Source: WSZJ01 sp964590435 (GTDB taxonomy: Bacteria > Planctomycetota > MHYJ01 > WSZJ01). Taken from it: a stretch of 64,000 nt of DNA. The notes under the pieces are model-generated. The model ran no database searches. It was given only the letters and a program-made list of their open reading frames with translations, and had not been told where the DNA came from. Position 1 is the stretch's first letter. Each line of letters starts with the position of its first letter. The DNA is taken from positions 62,001 to 126,000 of the forward strand of contig CAZPWT010000049.1 in the NCBI GenBank assembly GCA_964590435.1, in the 5' to 3' direction. Of this stretch, positions 52,958 to 61,720 are shown in pieces. Position numbers and translations under genes: made by a program.

Positions 52958-55900
52958 ATGCATCCCGTCACCATCGCCTTCCTCGACCTCGAAGGAGTCG
53001 CCGCGCGCATTTCGGCGGGCGATCCCGCCGTCGCGGCCGTGGTCGCCGTCGTGGAGCGCCGGGTTCGGGAGGCAGTGAAGCGGCGCGGCGGGGAGTTCGT
53101 GAAGTCGACGCCGGGCGGGTTCATGCTGGCGTTTGCGAGCGCGCCGGAAGCGGTCGCGTGCGTGCTGGAGCTGCAGGAATCGGCCGGCGCCGGGGAACCT
53201 GCGATCGCCGCGGGGCTTCATTGCGGCGAAACGATCCGCGAAGTCGACCCCGCGACCGGGCGGACCGACCACGTCGGGCCGGTCGTCAACCGGGCCGCGC
53301 GCATCGCGGCCGCGGCGCATCCGCGGCAGACGCTCCTCTCGGGCGCCGTTCACGACGCCGCGGCCGGCGCCGCCGTCACCGACCTCGGCGAGTACCGGCT
53401 CCGCGGCATCGAACGCACCGAGCGCATCTTCCTCGCGCTTCCGCCGGCCTACCGCGGCCTTCGCTTCCCCCCGCTGCGCGCCGTTTCCGCGCATTTCACG
53501 AACATCCCTTCACAGACGACCACGTTCGTGGGGCGCGAGCGCGAAGTCCGCGAAATCCTCTCGCTCCTGGACGCCGAGCCGTCGCGGATCGTCGTCGTCA
53601 CGGGAACCGCCGGCGTCGGCAAGAGCCGCCTTGCCGTGCGCGCCGCCAGCGAGCGCCTCGACCGTTTCGAGGGCGGCGTCTGGCACGCCGATGTCTCGGA
53701 AACGCGCGACGCGGCCGGGATTTCCGCGGCGGTCGCGGCCGCGCTGGGCGTCCCTCTCGCCGCCAAGGGCGCGCCGGCCGAGCTCGTCTCCGGGATCCTC
53801 GAATACCGCAAGCCGCTTCTCCTCATCATCGACGGCCTCGAGGCGGCCGTGGCGGAGGCCCCCGCGACCGTCGGGTTGTGGGCGAAGCGCGCGCCGCAGG
53901 TGCGATGGCTGGTCGCGAGCCGCGTCCTGCCGGAACTGCCCGGTCTCGCCGAGCTCCGGCTCGGGCCGCTGGAATTTCCGGCGCGCGGCGCGGCGCTGGC
54001 GGCGATCGCGGACAGCGGCGCGGTCAGGCTGTTCGTCGACCGGGCTCGTGAGATGCGCCCGGACTTCGAGCTGACCGCGGCGAACTCGGGGGATGTGGCG
54101 GAGATCTGCGCGGAGCTCGAGGGGCTTCCGCTCGCGCTGGAGCTGGCTGCGGCGAGGGTGAAGATCCTGCAACCGGCGATGATGCTGAAGAAGCTGGCGC
54201 AGAAATTCCAGCTGCTGAAGTCCTCGAGGCAGGACACGGTGCGGCGGCAGCAGACGCTGTCGGGGGCGATCGACTGGAGCTACGACCTGCTGTCGCATTG
54301 GGAGCAGGCGGCGTTCCGGCAGGCGTCCGTGTTTCGCGGGGGGATGACCGCGGCGGCGGCCGACGCGGTCGTGGATCTCGCGGGGTTTCCCGGCGCGCCG
54401 CGGGGGAGCGCCGCGCTGGAGTCCCTCGTCGCGCGAAGCCTCCTCGAGCGGGCGCCGGGCGCCGGCGGCCCCCGGTTCCGGATGCCGCGCACGCTTCGCG
54501 ACTACGCCGAGGCGAAAGGTCTCGAGGTGGACGGCGCGGCGGGGCGGCGGGCGCTGGAGGCGAGGCACGCCCTTGCGACCGTGGAGTTCCTGGAGCAGTG
54601 GCAGTACCGGGGCCGGGGGGACGACGAGGCCTGCCTGCAACGGCAGCAGGAGGATCTCGAGAACGCGCTGGCGGCCCAGACCCGGTGCCTCGCGTCGGGC
54701 GACGCGATGACGGCAGCCCGCGCCATCCGCTCCGTCGTCGAGCTCCTGAACCTGCGCGGGCCGGCGGCCGAGCTGACCGTGCGCCTCGAGGCCTCCGCGG
54801 CCGCCCTTCGCCCGGCAGCGGCCGATCCCGGCACCGAACAGGTCCTCGTGCTGCTCCTCCTCGCCCTCGCTTCCGCCCAGCGCAACTTCGGCAACTGGGA
54901 CCGGGCGACGGCCTGCTCCGGCGAGGCCGTGGAGCGGGCCCGCCGGTGCGGGGCCCCGGCGCTCCTCGCCCGCGCCCTGGTCCAGGATGCCGCCGGCCTC
55001 GGGTTCTCGGGGCATGCGCCGGAAGCCGACGCCCGTCTCGAAGAGGCCGAAAGGGCGCTGGCGGGATCCGGCGCGACGCTCGAGCTGGCCGAAATTCACA
55101 ACGCCCGCGGCGCGACGCTGGTCGAACGCGGCAACTTCCTCGCCGCGCTCGAGTCCTTCGACCGCGCACGGCCGCTGTTCCGCCAGGCCCACTCCCGCCA
55201 CGGGCTCCTCCTCGTCGCTTCCAATTCCGCCGCGGCGCTCATCCACGTCGGCGACCTCGAGCGCGCGCTCGCCGAGTGCGAAACCGGCGAGGCGCTCGCC
55301 CGCGCCCTGGGGAACCGCGCGCTGGAAGCGGTCCTGCTCGATCATCGCGGCGGCATCCTCTCCGGGATGGGCGACTTCCCCGCGGCGCTGGGCGCCTATG
55401 ACCGTGCCTGCGAGCTGAACCGGGAACTCGGCCGCCGCCGCGGCGTCGCCATCAACGAGGCCCACCGCGGGGAAATGTTCCGCGAAATGGGAAACCTCGA
55501 TCGCGCCGCCGAACTCATGTCCCAGTCGGAATCCATCCTCGCCGCCATGGGCGACCGCCGCGCCGCCGCCGGCGCCCGCAACGCACTCGCCATGCTCCGC
55601 CACGCGAAGGGAGAATTCCCCGAGGCCCTCGCTCTCCTCGAGGAACCCGTTCGTTACTTCCGCGAACAGCGCGATTCCTTCGGGCTCTTCGGCGTCCTGG
55701 CCTCCTACATCATCGTCCACATCGAGCTGCGGAAGTACGAAGAGGCCCTCCGTCTGTGCCAGGAAGCGACGGCGGCTGCGGAGATCGCCGGGGCGAAAGA
55801 GTCGATCGAGTACTACCACGTGCTGGCGGCGAGGGCGACCGTTGAGGCCGCGCTCGGCCGCCATTCCGAAGGCGTGCGGATCGCGCGGGAGGCGGTTCCG

Positions 55901-55996
55901 GAAATGAGCCGGTTGGCCGCGCAATTCAAGTGGCGGGGCGCCGGCTACGAGGCGTCGCGAGGAATCCTGGAGAAGCTGGCCGCGGAGGAAGCATGA
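52958..55996 (+). CDS. Degenerate nucleotide-cyclase / NB-ARC-type ATPase / TPR regulator
   Basis: 1012 residues in three parts. The N-terminal class III cyclase homology domain (about 1-170) keeps the first metal aspartate (Asp10 in FLDLEG), Lys49 and VNRAARI. The GDG loop is PGG, so the second metal aspartate is Gly53, and it is probably inactive. A NB-ARC-like ATPase follows (P-loop GTAGVGKSR about 214-222, LLLIIDGLE Walker B, LEGLPLALELAAARV). The C-terminal half is TPR repeats (GNFLAALESFDRA and others). This layout matches AfsR/MalT-like STAND regulators with a cyclase domain as sensor. No DNA-binding domain is seen, so it may act through protein partners. It stands alone, divergent from the HEAT/VWA gene. 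Confidence 0.85.
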   Translation: MHPVTIAFLDLEGVAARISAGDPAVAAVVAVVERRVREAVKRRGGEFVKSTPGGFMLAFASAPEAVACVLELQESAGAGEPAIAAGLHCGETIREVDPATGRTDHVGPVVNRAARIAAAAHPRQTLLSGAVHDAAAGAAVTDLGEYRLRGIERTERIFLALPPAYRGLRFPPLRAVSAHFTNIPSQTTTFVGREREVREILSLLDAEPSRIVVVTGTAGVGKSRLAVRAASERLDRFEGGVWHADVSETRDAAGISAAVAAALGVPLAAKGAPAELVSGILEYRKPLLLIIDGLEAAVAEAPATVGLWAKRAPQVRWLVASRVLPELPGLAELRLGPLEFPARGAALAAIADSGAVRLFVDRAREMRPDFELTAANSGDVAEICAELEGLPLALELAAARVKILQPAMMLKKLAQKFQLLKSSRQDTVRRQQTLSGAIDWSYDLLSHWEQAAFRQASVFRGGMTAAAADAVVDLAGFPGAPRGSAALESLVARSLLERAPGAGGPRFRMPRTLRDYAEAKGLEVDGAAGRRALEARHALATVEFLEQWQYRGRGDDEACLQRQQEDLENALAAQTRCLASGDAMTAARAIRSVVELLNLRGPAAELTVRLEASAAALRPAAADPGTEQVLVLLLLALASAQRNFGNWDRATACSGEAVERARRCGAPALLARALVQDAAGLGFSGHAPEADARLEEAERALAGSGATLELAEIHNARGATLVERGNFLAALESFDRARPLFRQAHSRHGLLLVASNSAAALIHVGDLERALAECETGEALARALGNRALEAVLLDHRGGILSGMGDFPAALGAYDRACELNRELGRRRGVAINEAHRGEMFREMGNLDRAAELMSQSESILAAMGDRRAAAGARNALAMLRHAKGEFPEALALLEEPVRYFREQRDSFGLFGVLASYIIVHIELRKYEEALRLCQEATAAAEIAGAKESIEYYHVLAARATVEAALGRHSEGVRIAREAVPEMSRLAAQFKWRGAGYEASRGILEKLAAEEA

Positions 55997-56054
55997 ACGG
56001 CGGGAATGCGCGGGACGCGGGGATCGTTGGGTGTGCAACGCAAAGGGGGGAACG

Positions 56055-56981
56055 ATGAGACCGCCAGGCGAGCCGGTTTCCGGGAAAGGAATCACGCGGC
56101 GCAGCGCGCTGAAGGCGATGCTCGCGGCGGGCGCGGCCCTGCCCCTCGCGTCAGCCTGCGGCGGAGCGCGCGAAGGCGAATCCCCGGCGAAGACTGGCGC
56201 CGCGCCGGTCCCCGGCCGCATGCCCGCGATCTTCCTCGCGCACGGGTCGCCGATGCTGCTCGACGACGCGCGCTGGGTCGGCGAGCTCGACTCGTGGGCG
56301 CATGCCCTTCCACGCCCGAAATCGGTGCTGATGCTCTCGGCGCACTGGGAGGAACGCCCCGTCACGCTCGGCGCCACGACGACCGTCCCGCTCGTCTACG
56401 ACTTCTACAATTTCCCCGAGCGCTACTACCAGGTCACCTACGCCGCCCCCGGCGCCCCCGAGCTCGCCGCGCAGGTCCGCGACCTTCTCGGGAAACGCGA
56501 GGAGATCCACGACGATCCCGAGCGCGGCCTCGACCACGGCGCCTACGTCCCGATGAAAGCCATGTACCCCGCCGCCGACGTCCCCTGCCTCCAGCTCTCC
56601 CTCCCCACGATGGACCCCGACGAGCTCTTCCGCCTCGGCGAGACCCTCGCCCCCCTGCGCGACCACGGCGTGCTCATCGTGGGAAGCGGATTCCTGACGC
56701 ACAACCTGCGGCGGATGGACCGGGGCCCGAAGGCCGAGACGCCGGCGTGGGCCGCGAAGTTCGACGCGTGGGCCGAGGACGTGCTGCAGAGGCGCGACGT
56801 CGACGCGCTCCTCAAGTACCGCGAGAAGGCGCCGGGCGTGGAGGAAGCGCTGCCGACGCACGAGCATTTCGTGCCCGTCGTGATCGCGATGGGCGCGGCG
56901 CAGGAGCCCGGCCCCGTGTCGTTCCCGATCACGGGGTTCCTCGGCGGCTCGATGACGCGCCGCAGCGTGCAGTTCGGGTAG
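56055..56981 (+). CDS. LigB/DODA-family (YgiD-like) protein with Tat/lipoprotein signal
   Basis: 308 residues. The core is the class III extradiol dioxygenase fold as in YgiD: LAHGSPM (His63), LSAHWEE (His97), YDFYNFPERYY, LDHGAYVPM (His161) and THEHFVPV (His269/271). The metal-site histidines look complete. The family opens catechol-type rings with Fe or Zn, and YgiD acts on DOPA. Unusually, the N-terminus is a twin-arginine signal (RRSALKAMLAAGAALPLASAC) with a lipobox cysteine at 35, so this copy would be exported folded and lipid-anchored. GGGGGGAA precedes the ATG. It starts 58 bases after the STAND regulator gene. The substrate is unknown. Confidence 0.85.
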   Translation: MRPPGEPVSGKGITRRSALKAMLAAGAALPLASACGGAREGESPAKTGAAPVPGRMPAIFLAHGSPMLLDDARWVGELDSWAHALPRPKSVLMLSAHWEERPVTLGATTTVPLVYDFYNFPERYYQVTYAAPGAPELAAQVRDLLGKREEIHDDPERGLDHGAYVPMKAMYPAADVPCLQLSLPTMDPDELFRLGETLAPLRDHGVLIVGSGFLTHNLRRMDRGPKAETPAWAAKFDAWAEDVLQRRDVDALLKYREKAPGVEEALPTHEHFVPVVIAMGAAQEPGPVSFPITGFLGGSMTRRSVQFG

Positions 56982-57148
56982 GGCGCTACTTTTTCGACGG
57001 CTGGCAGAGGCAGGACGGGGTCACCGCGATGTCCGCGCCGGCTCGGCGCACGCATCAGTCTCCCCGGGAATTCCGGATTCGCGATTACGGGAATCCTGCG
57101 GGCGCTTCTCCGGTTTTCAATTCACTGCTCCTGTGGCACGCTGCTCCC

Positions 57149-58351
57149 ATGAAACGGCTCCTCGTCGTGTTGCTGGTGCTCGGCGCGGGCGGCGCCGCCG
57201 GGTGGTATTTCTGGCAGAAGACCGCCGCTTCCGCTCCGCAGTTCCGGACGGCCAAGGTCGAGCGCGGGGACATCCTCGTGGCGGTCACTTCCACCGGCAC
57301 GATCCAGCCGCTGACGCAGGTGCAGGTCGGGACGCAGGTGAGCGGGACGATCAAGACGCTCGGCGCGGACTGGAACTCGATCGTCACCACGGAGACGGTG
57401 CTCGCCACGCTAGACCCCGCGCAGTTCGAGGCGCGCGTCGAGCAGGACAAGGCCAACCTCGCGCGCAGCGAAGCCGAGGTCGAGCGCGTGCAGGCCGGGC
57501 TCACGCAGGCCGAGGCGGACCTCAAGCGCACCGTGGACCTGAGCGCCCAGAAGCTGGTGCCGCCCAGCGACCTCGACGCCGCCGTCGCCGCGCGCGACGG
57601 CCTCCTCGCCCAGATGAAAGTCGCCCGCGCCGCCGTCGAGCAGAGCCGCGCGACCCTTCGCGTCTCGGAGGTCAACCTCGCCTTCACCATCATCAAGTCC
57701 CCCGTCGACGGGATCGTCGTCTCCCGCAGCGTGGACGTCGGCCAGACCGTCGCCGCCTCGCTCTCGTCGCCGACCCTCTTCGTCATCGCGACCAGCCTCA
57801 AGCGCGTCCAGGTCCAGGCCAGCGTCGCCGAGGCCGACATCGGCCGCGTCTTCAAGGGACAGTCCGCCGTGTTCTCGGTCGACGCCTACCGCGAACGGCG
57901 CTTCAAGGCCTCCGTCACCCAGGTCCGCCTGCAGCCCACGACGGTGCAGAACGTGGTGACGTACACGGTGATCCTGGAAGCGGACAATCCCGAGGAGAAG
58001 CTCTTGCCCGGCATGACCGCGAACGTGTCGTTCGAGGTGGAACGGGCGACGGCGGTGCTGAAGGTGCCGAGCTCGGCGCTGCGCTTCGTCCCCGACGGGG
58101 TCACCGATGCGGCGGGGAAGGGCGGGCGCGAGAAGGCGGGCCGCGTGTGGATCGCCGGGCCGTCGGGTCCGGTTGCGGTCGCAGTGGAGACCGGCGCGAC
58201 GGACGGGTCGTTCACGGCGATCACCAAGGGAGAACTGAAGGAGGGGCAGGACCTGCTCGTCGGGATGGCGACGGCCGCGAAAGACTCCGGCGTGAGCAAT
58301 CCGTTCTCGCCGCGGATGGGCGGGCCCGGCGGCGGCCGTGGCGGCCGGTAG
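57149..58351 (+). CDS. macA: MacA-like periplasmic adaptor of an ABC efflux system
   Basis: 400 residues. An N-terminal membrane helix (LLVVLLVLGAGGAAGWYFW) precedes a MacA-type adaptor: RGDILVAVTSTGTIQPLTQVQVGTQVSG (lipoyl half, here in part), a coiled-coil hairpin rich in Glu/Ala (about 90-190), FTIIKSPVDGIVVSR and LPGMTANVSFEV. It links the MacB permease to an outer-membrane channel to expel peptides, lipids or antibiotics. The C-terminus is Gly-rich (GGPGGGRGGR). ATG 57149 is chosen at the start of the helix. The ATPase gene begins 7 bases downstream. No TolC-like gene is in the window. Confidence 0.93.
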   Translation: MKRLLVVLLVLGAGGAAGWYFWQKTAASAPQFRTAKVERGDILVAVTSTGTIQPLTQVQVGTQVSGTIKTLGADWNSIVTTETVLATLDPAQFEARVEQDKANLARSEAEVERVQAGLTQAEADLKRTVDLSAQKLVPPSDLDAAVAARDGLLAQMKVARAAVEQSRATLRVSEVNLAFTIIKSPVDGIVVSRSVDVGQTVAASLSSPTLFVIATSLKRVQVQASVAEADIGRVFKGQSAVFSVDAYRERRFKASVTQVRLQPTTVQNVVTYTVILEADNPEEKLLPGMTANVSFEVERATAVLKVPSSALRFVPDGVTDAAGKGGREKAGRVWIAGPSGPVAVAVETGATDGSFTAITKGELKEGQDLLVGMATAAKDSGVSNPFSPRMGGPGGGRGGR

Positions 58352-58358
58352 CGAAGCC

Positions 58359-59042
58359 ATGGCCGAAGCGCTCATCGACCTGCAGGGCGTGACGAAGGTC
58401 TACCACCTCGGCGAGGTGGACATCGTCCCGCTGCGCGGCGTCTCCCTGCGGATCGAGCCGGGCGAGATGATCGCGATCATGGGCTCTTCGGGTTCCGGCA
58501 AGACCACGCTCATGAACATCATCGGGTGCATGGATCACCCCACGGAGGGTGCCTACCGGCTCGACGGCCTGGACATCTCCAAGGCCGGCGCCGACGAGCG
58601 CGCGGCGCTTCGCAACCGGAAATTCGGCTTCGTGTTCCAATCGTTCAACCTGCTGTCGCGCACGTCCGCTCTCGAGAACGTCGAGCTGCCGCTTTTGTAC
58701 CGCCCCGGCGTCGGCGGAGCCGAGCGGCGTCGGCGGGCGAGGGCCGCGCTGGAGCGCGTCGGGCTCGCCGACCGCCTCGGCCACCACCCCAGCCAGCTCT
58801 CGGGCGGCCAGCAGCAGCGCGTCGCGATCGCCCGAGCCCTCGTCACCGACCCCGCCGTCGTCCTCGCCGACGAGCCCACCGGCAACCTCGACAGCCAGTC
58901 CGAAAAGGAAATCCTCGCGATGTTCCGGCAGCTCAACGCCGCCGGCATCACCGTCATCCTCGTCACCCACAACCCGGAGGTCGGCGCACACGCCGGCCGC
59001 CTCATCCGCATCCGCGACGGGCGGATCGTGGAGGCCCCATGA
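58359..59042 (+). CDS. MacB-type ABC transporter ATP-binding protein
   Basis: 227 residues. Walker A GSSGSGKTT (42-50), the Q-loop FQSFNLL, signature LSGGQQQR, Walker B VVLADEPTG and the switch histidine in LVTHN are all present. The protein belongs to the MacB/LolD subfamily, in which ATP hydrolysis drives mechanotransmission rather than direct transport through the membrane helices. Here ATPase and permease are separate genes, unlike E. coli MacB, where they are fused. ATG 58359 is preferred over GTG 58338. Its stop overlaps the permease ATG by four bases. Confidence 0.95.
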   Translation: MAEALIDLQGVTKVYHLGEVDIVPLRGVSLRIEPGEMIAIMGSSGSGKTTLMNIIGCMDHPTEGAYRLDGLDISKAGADERAALRNRKFGFVFQSFNLLSRTSALENVELPLLYRPGVGGAERRRRARAALERVGLADRLGHHPSQLSGGQQQRVAIARALVTDPAVVLADEPTGNLDSQSEKEILAMFRQLNAAGITVILVTHNPEVGAHAGRLIRIRDGRIVEAP

Positions 59043-60259
59043 GCTTCTGGCGCGTCCTCTCCCTCGCCGTCCGCTCCCTCCTCCGCAACAAGGTCCGCAC
59101 CGCCCTCACCATGCTCGGCATCGTCATCGGCATCGCTTCCGTCATCGCCATGGTCGCCATCGGCCAGGGCGCTTCCACCATGGTCCAGGACCAGATCGCC
59201 TCCATGGGCCGCAATATCCTCATGATCTGGCCCGGCGCCGCAGCCTCCGGCGGCTTCTCCTACGGCGGCGGCTCCTCCACCACCCTCACCGTCGAGGACG
59301 GCGAAGCGATCCGCCGCGAGGTCGGGAGCATCCGCTCTATCGCCCCCGTTATCCGCGCCAGGGCCCAGATCGTCTACGGCGGCCAGAACTGGGTCCCCCA
59401 GAGCATGATGGGGACGACCCCTTCCTTCACGGACGTCCGCGACTGGAACGTCCAGGACGGCAGCTTCTTCACAGAGTCCGACGTCGCTTCCGCCAACAAG
59501 GTCTGCGTCATCGGGCTTACCATCGCGGATACCCTCTTCCCCGGCGAGTCGCCCCTGCAGAAGACGATCCGCGTGAAGAACATGCCGTTCGTGGTGGTCG
59601 GCGTCCTCGACCGCAAGGGCACCAGCGCCATGGGCCAGGACCAGGACGACGTCGTCCTCGCCCCGTGGACGACGGTGAAGCGGACGCTCCAGGGATCGGC
59701 CTTCAGCAACGTCGACCAGCTGCTCGTCAGCGCCCACGACGACCTGGCCCGCGCCCAGGCCGACATCACGGCCCTCCTCCGCCAGCGCCACCGCCTCGGC
59801 GAACGCGAGGACAACGACTTCCGCCTCCTCACCATGAACGAAATGGCCAGCACCGCCACCCAGACCTCGCAGGTCATGACCCTCCTGCTCGCGATCATCG
59901 CCTCGATCTCCCTCCTCGTCGGCGGCATCGGAATCATGAACATCATGCTCGTCAGCGTCGTCGAGCGAACCCGCGAGATCGGCCTCCGCATGGCCGTCGG
60001 CGCCCGCGGCCGCGACATCCTCATGCAGTTCCTCATGGAGGCCACCGCCATCTCCATGACCGCCGGCGTCATCGGGATGGCGCTCGGGGTCGGAAGCGCG
60101 TTCATCATTGCGGGAGTGCTGAAGTGGCCCGCGCAGACCTCGGCCACTTCCATCGGAGTCGCGTTCGCGTTCTCGTGCGCCGTGGGAGTGTTCTTCGGCT
60201 TCTACCCGGCCCTGCGCGCGGCGCGGATGGACCCGATTGAAGCGCTTCGGTACGAGTAG
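59039..60259 (+). CDS. MacB-type ABC transporter permease (FtsX-like)
   Basis: 406 residues. One N-terminal helix (ALTMLGIVIGIASVIAMVAIG), a large periplasmic MacB core domain (about 45-280) and three C-terminal helices (LLLAIIASISLLVGGIGIMNIMLVSV in part, AISMTAGVIGMALGVGSAFI, and the last before PALRAARMDPIEALRYE). The VVERTREIGLRMAVGAR loop and the ending are MacB/FtsX signatures. With the preceding ATPase and MacA it forms a tripartite efflux or lipoprotein-handling pump. Coupled by ATGA to the ATPase gene. Confidence 0.94.
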   Translation: MSFWRVLSLAVRSLLRNKVRTALTMLGIVIGIASVIAMVAIGQGASTMVQDQIASMGRNILMIWPGAAASGGFSYGGGSSTTLTVEDGEAIRREVGSIRSIAPVIRARAQIVYGGQNWVPQSMMGTTPSFTDVRDWNVQDGSFFTESDVASANKVCVIGLTIADTLFPGESPLQKTIRVKNMPFVVVGVLDRKGTSAMGQDQDDVVLAPWTTVKRTLQGSAFSNVDQLLVSAHDDLARAQADITALLRQRHRLGEREDNDFRLLTMNEMASTATQTSQVMTLLLAIIASISLLVGGIGIMNIMLVSVVERTREIGLRMAVGARGRDILMQFLMEATAISMTAGVIGMALGVGSAFIIAGVLKWPAQTSATSIGVAFAFSCAVGVFFGFYPALRAARMDPIEALRYE

Positions 60260-61013
60260 CCCGCGCCCGTCGCCTTGCGCGCCGCCGCTGCGCCGATCGC
60301 GGGCCGGCCGCGCGGTACTGGTGCCGGTCCGCGGGGGCCGGACGCTGCGGATTCGCGAGCTGGGCGGCGTGCATCCGCTCGACCCGTACGCACCGGACTT
60401 CGCCGCGCGGTTCCGCATCCGCCCGGGAGATTCGGCGTGGGACCTCGGCTGCGGCGCGGGGCTCTACGGTTGCGCCGCGGCGGCGATGGGCGCGTCCCGC
60501 GTCCTCGTGACCGACATCGACCGGGCGGCGGTGGATTGCGCGCTGGGCAACGCGAGGCGGAACGGCCTGAAGGGCGTCGACGGCCGCGCCGGCTCGATGC
60601 TCGCCCCCGCACGCGGCGAACGCTTCGACCTCATCATGACCTCGGTCCCGCAATTGCCCGCTCCCGGTCCCGTGATCAGCACGCGCTACGGCGGCCGCGA
60701 CGGCCTCGAGTTTTTCCGCCCGCTCGCCGCGGGCGCCGCGGCCCACCTCCGTCCCGGAGGCCGCCTCTATGCCCTCGTCACCGACTGGCCCGACCCACGC
60801 CGCGTCGCCGCCCTCTTCACCGCCCGCGGATTCCGCGTCCGCACTGCCCTTCGCGTCGATCGCGCCTTCCAGCCCGTTGAATACGACCGCATGCGCCCCA
60901 GCCTGTTCGACTACCTCCACCGGCGGGCCGAGGCCGGCATTGGCGGGTATCGGCGAAGGGGCGCATGGTGCTACCTTGGGGTGAGCCTGCTGGAAGCGGC
61001 GCGGCCCCGGTAG
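60237..61013 (+). CDS. SAM-dependent methyltransferase (PrmA/HemK-like fold)
   Basis: Up to 258 residues. The SAM-binding motif I AWDLGCGAGLYG (near 70-80), acidic VTDIDRAAVDCA and LRPGGRLY are clear. The catalytic loop usually reads (N/D)PP(Y/F/Q); here it is SVPQLP, so the target is hard to predict. The first 30 residues look non-homologous, and the start is unsure: TTG 60237 (overlapping the permease gene by 23 bases) or a later GTG, for example 60321. It could methylate a protein, RNA or small molecule. It is last in the strand run after the MacAB genes. Confidence 0.72.
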   Translation: MKRFGTSSPRPSPCAPPLRRSRAGRAVLVPVRGGRTLRIRELGGVHPLDPYAPDFAARFRIRPGDSAWDLGCGAGLYGCAAAAMGASRVLVTDIDRAAVDCALGNARRNGLKGVDGRAGSMLAPARGERFDLIMTSVPQLPAPGPVISTRYGGRDGLEFFRPLAAGAAAHLRPGGRLYALVTDWPDPRRVAALFTARGFRVRTALRVDRAFQPVEYDRMRPSLFDYLHRRAEAGIGGYRRRGAWCYLGVSLLEAARPR

Positions 61014-61031
61014 CGGCGCGCCGCGCGGCGC

Positions 61032-61039
61032 GCTATGAT
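61032..61039 (+). promoter_or_regulatory. -10-like element before rfbC, probably leaderless
   Basis: GCTATGAT contains TATGAT (61034-61039), close to TATAAT. It ends 9 bases before the ATG at 61049, the same spacing as at 52943-52948. No ribosome site precedes this ATG. Confidence 0.4.
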
Positions 61040-61048
61040 CCGCACCCC

Positions 61049-61591
61049 ATGCCCTTCGAATTCCAGCACCTTCCGATCCCCGGCCTCGTCCTCGTGCGGC
61101 CCCGCGTGTTCTCCGACGCGCGCGGCTCGTTCATGGAGTCGTGGCGCCGCGACGAATTCGAGCGCGCCGGGATCGGCGCCGATTTCGTGCAGGACAACGT
61201 GGCGGTCAGCACGAAGCGCGGGGTGCTGCGCGGGCTGCACTTCCAGCGTGAGCCGCACGCGCAGGCCAAGCTGGTGCGCTGCGTCGCGGGGCGGGTGTTC
61301 GACGTCGCGGTGGACTTGCGCGCCGGGTCGCCGACGCGGGGGAGGCACTTCGCACTGGAGCTCGACGCCGAGACGCCCGCGCTCTTCTTTGTGCCCCGGG
61401 GATTCGCGCACGGCTACGTCACGCTGACGGAGCATGCCGTGGTGGAATACAAGGTGGACGGGGCGTATGCGCCGCAGGCGGAAGGGGGAGTGGCGTGGAA
61501 CGATCCGGCGCTGGGGATCGAGTGGCCGGTGAAGGAGCCGCTCCTGAGCGACCGGGACCGGGCCTGGCCGTCGCTGGCGCTCGCGAAGTAG
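61049..61591 (+). CDS. rfbC: dTDP-4-dehydrorhamnose 3,5-epimerase
   Basis: 180 residues, the usual length. The cupin core has GVLRGLHFQREPHAQAKLV (catalytic His in LHFQ), GRVFDVAVDLRAGSPT, FVPRGFAHGY and VEYKVDGAYAP (catalytic Tyr). It epimerises C3 and C5 of dTDP-4-keto-6-deoxyglucose on the way to dTDP-L-rhamnose for surface polysaccharide. The genes rfbA, rfbB and rfbD are not adjacent, so the pathway is split or the enzyme serves another 6-deoxysugar. The gene has its own likely leaderless start. Confidence 0.94.
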   Translation: MPFEFQHLPIPGLVLVRPRVFSDARGSFMESWRRDEFERAGIGADFVQDNVAVSTKRGVLRGLHFQREPHAQAKLVRCVAGRVFDVAVDLRAGSPTRGRHFALELDAETPALFFVPRGFAHGYVTLTEHAVVEYKVDGAYAPQAEGGVAWNDPALGIEWPVKEPLLSDRDRAWPSLALAK

Positions 61592-61606
61592 CGCAAGTCT
61601 CTTCGG

Positions 61607-61633
61607 CACAAGGCTTTGTGTAATTTTGTATTT
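61607..61633 (+). terminator. Weak terminator-like element after rfbC
   Basis: CACAA-GGCT-TTGTG (61607-61620) is a five-pair stem followed by an unusually T-rich stretch (TAATTTTGTATTT). The stem is short, so this is a weak intrinsic terminator at best; the AT-rich stretch might also belong to the promoter of the next gene. Confidence 0.3.
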
Positions 61634-61720
61634 CCACGGGAATTGCAGAAACTTGCCCGCTGCCGCGGGGTTTACCTTCTGTCAGCCAAACAACCGACTC
61701 CAACTTTCGAGGATCCTGAC

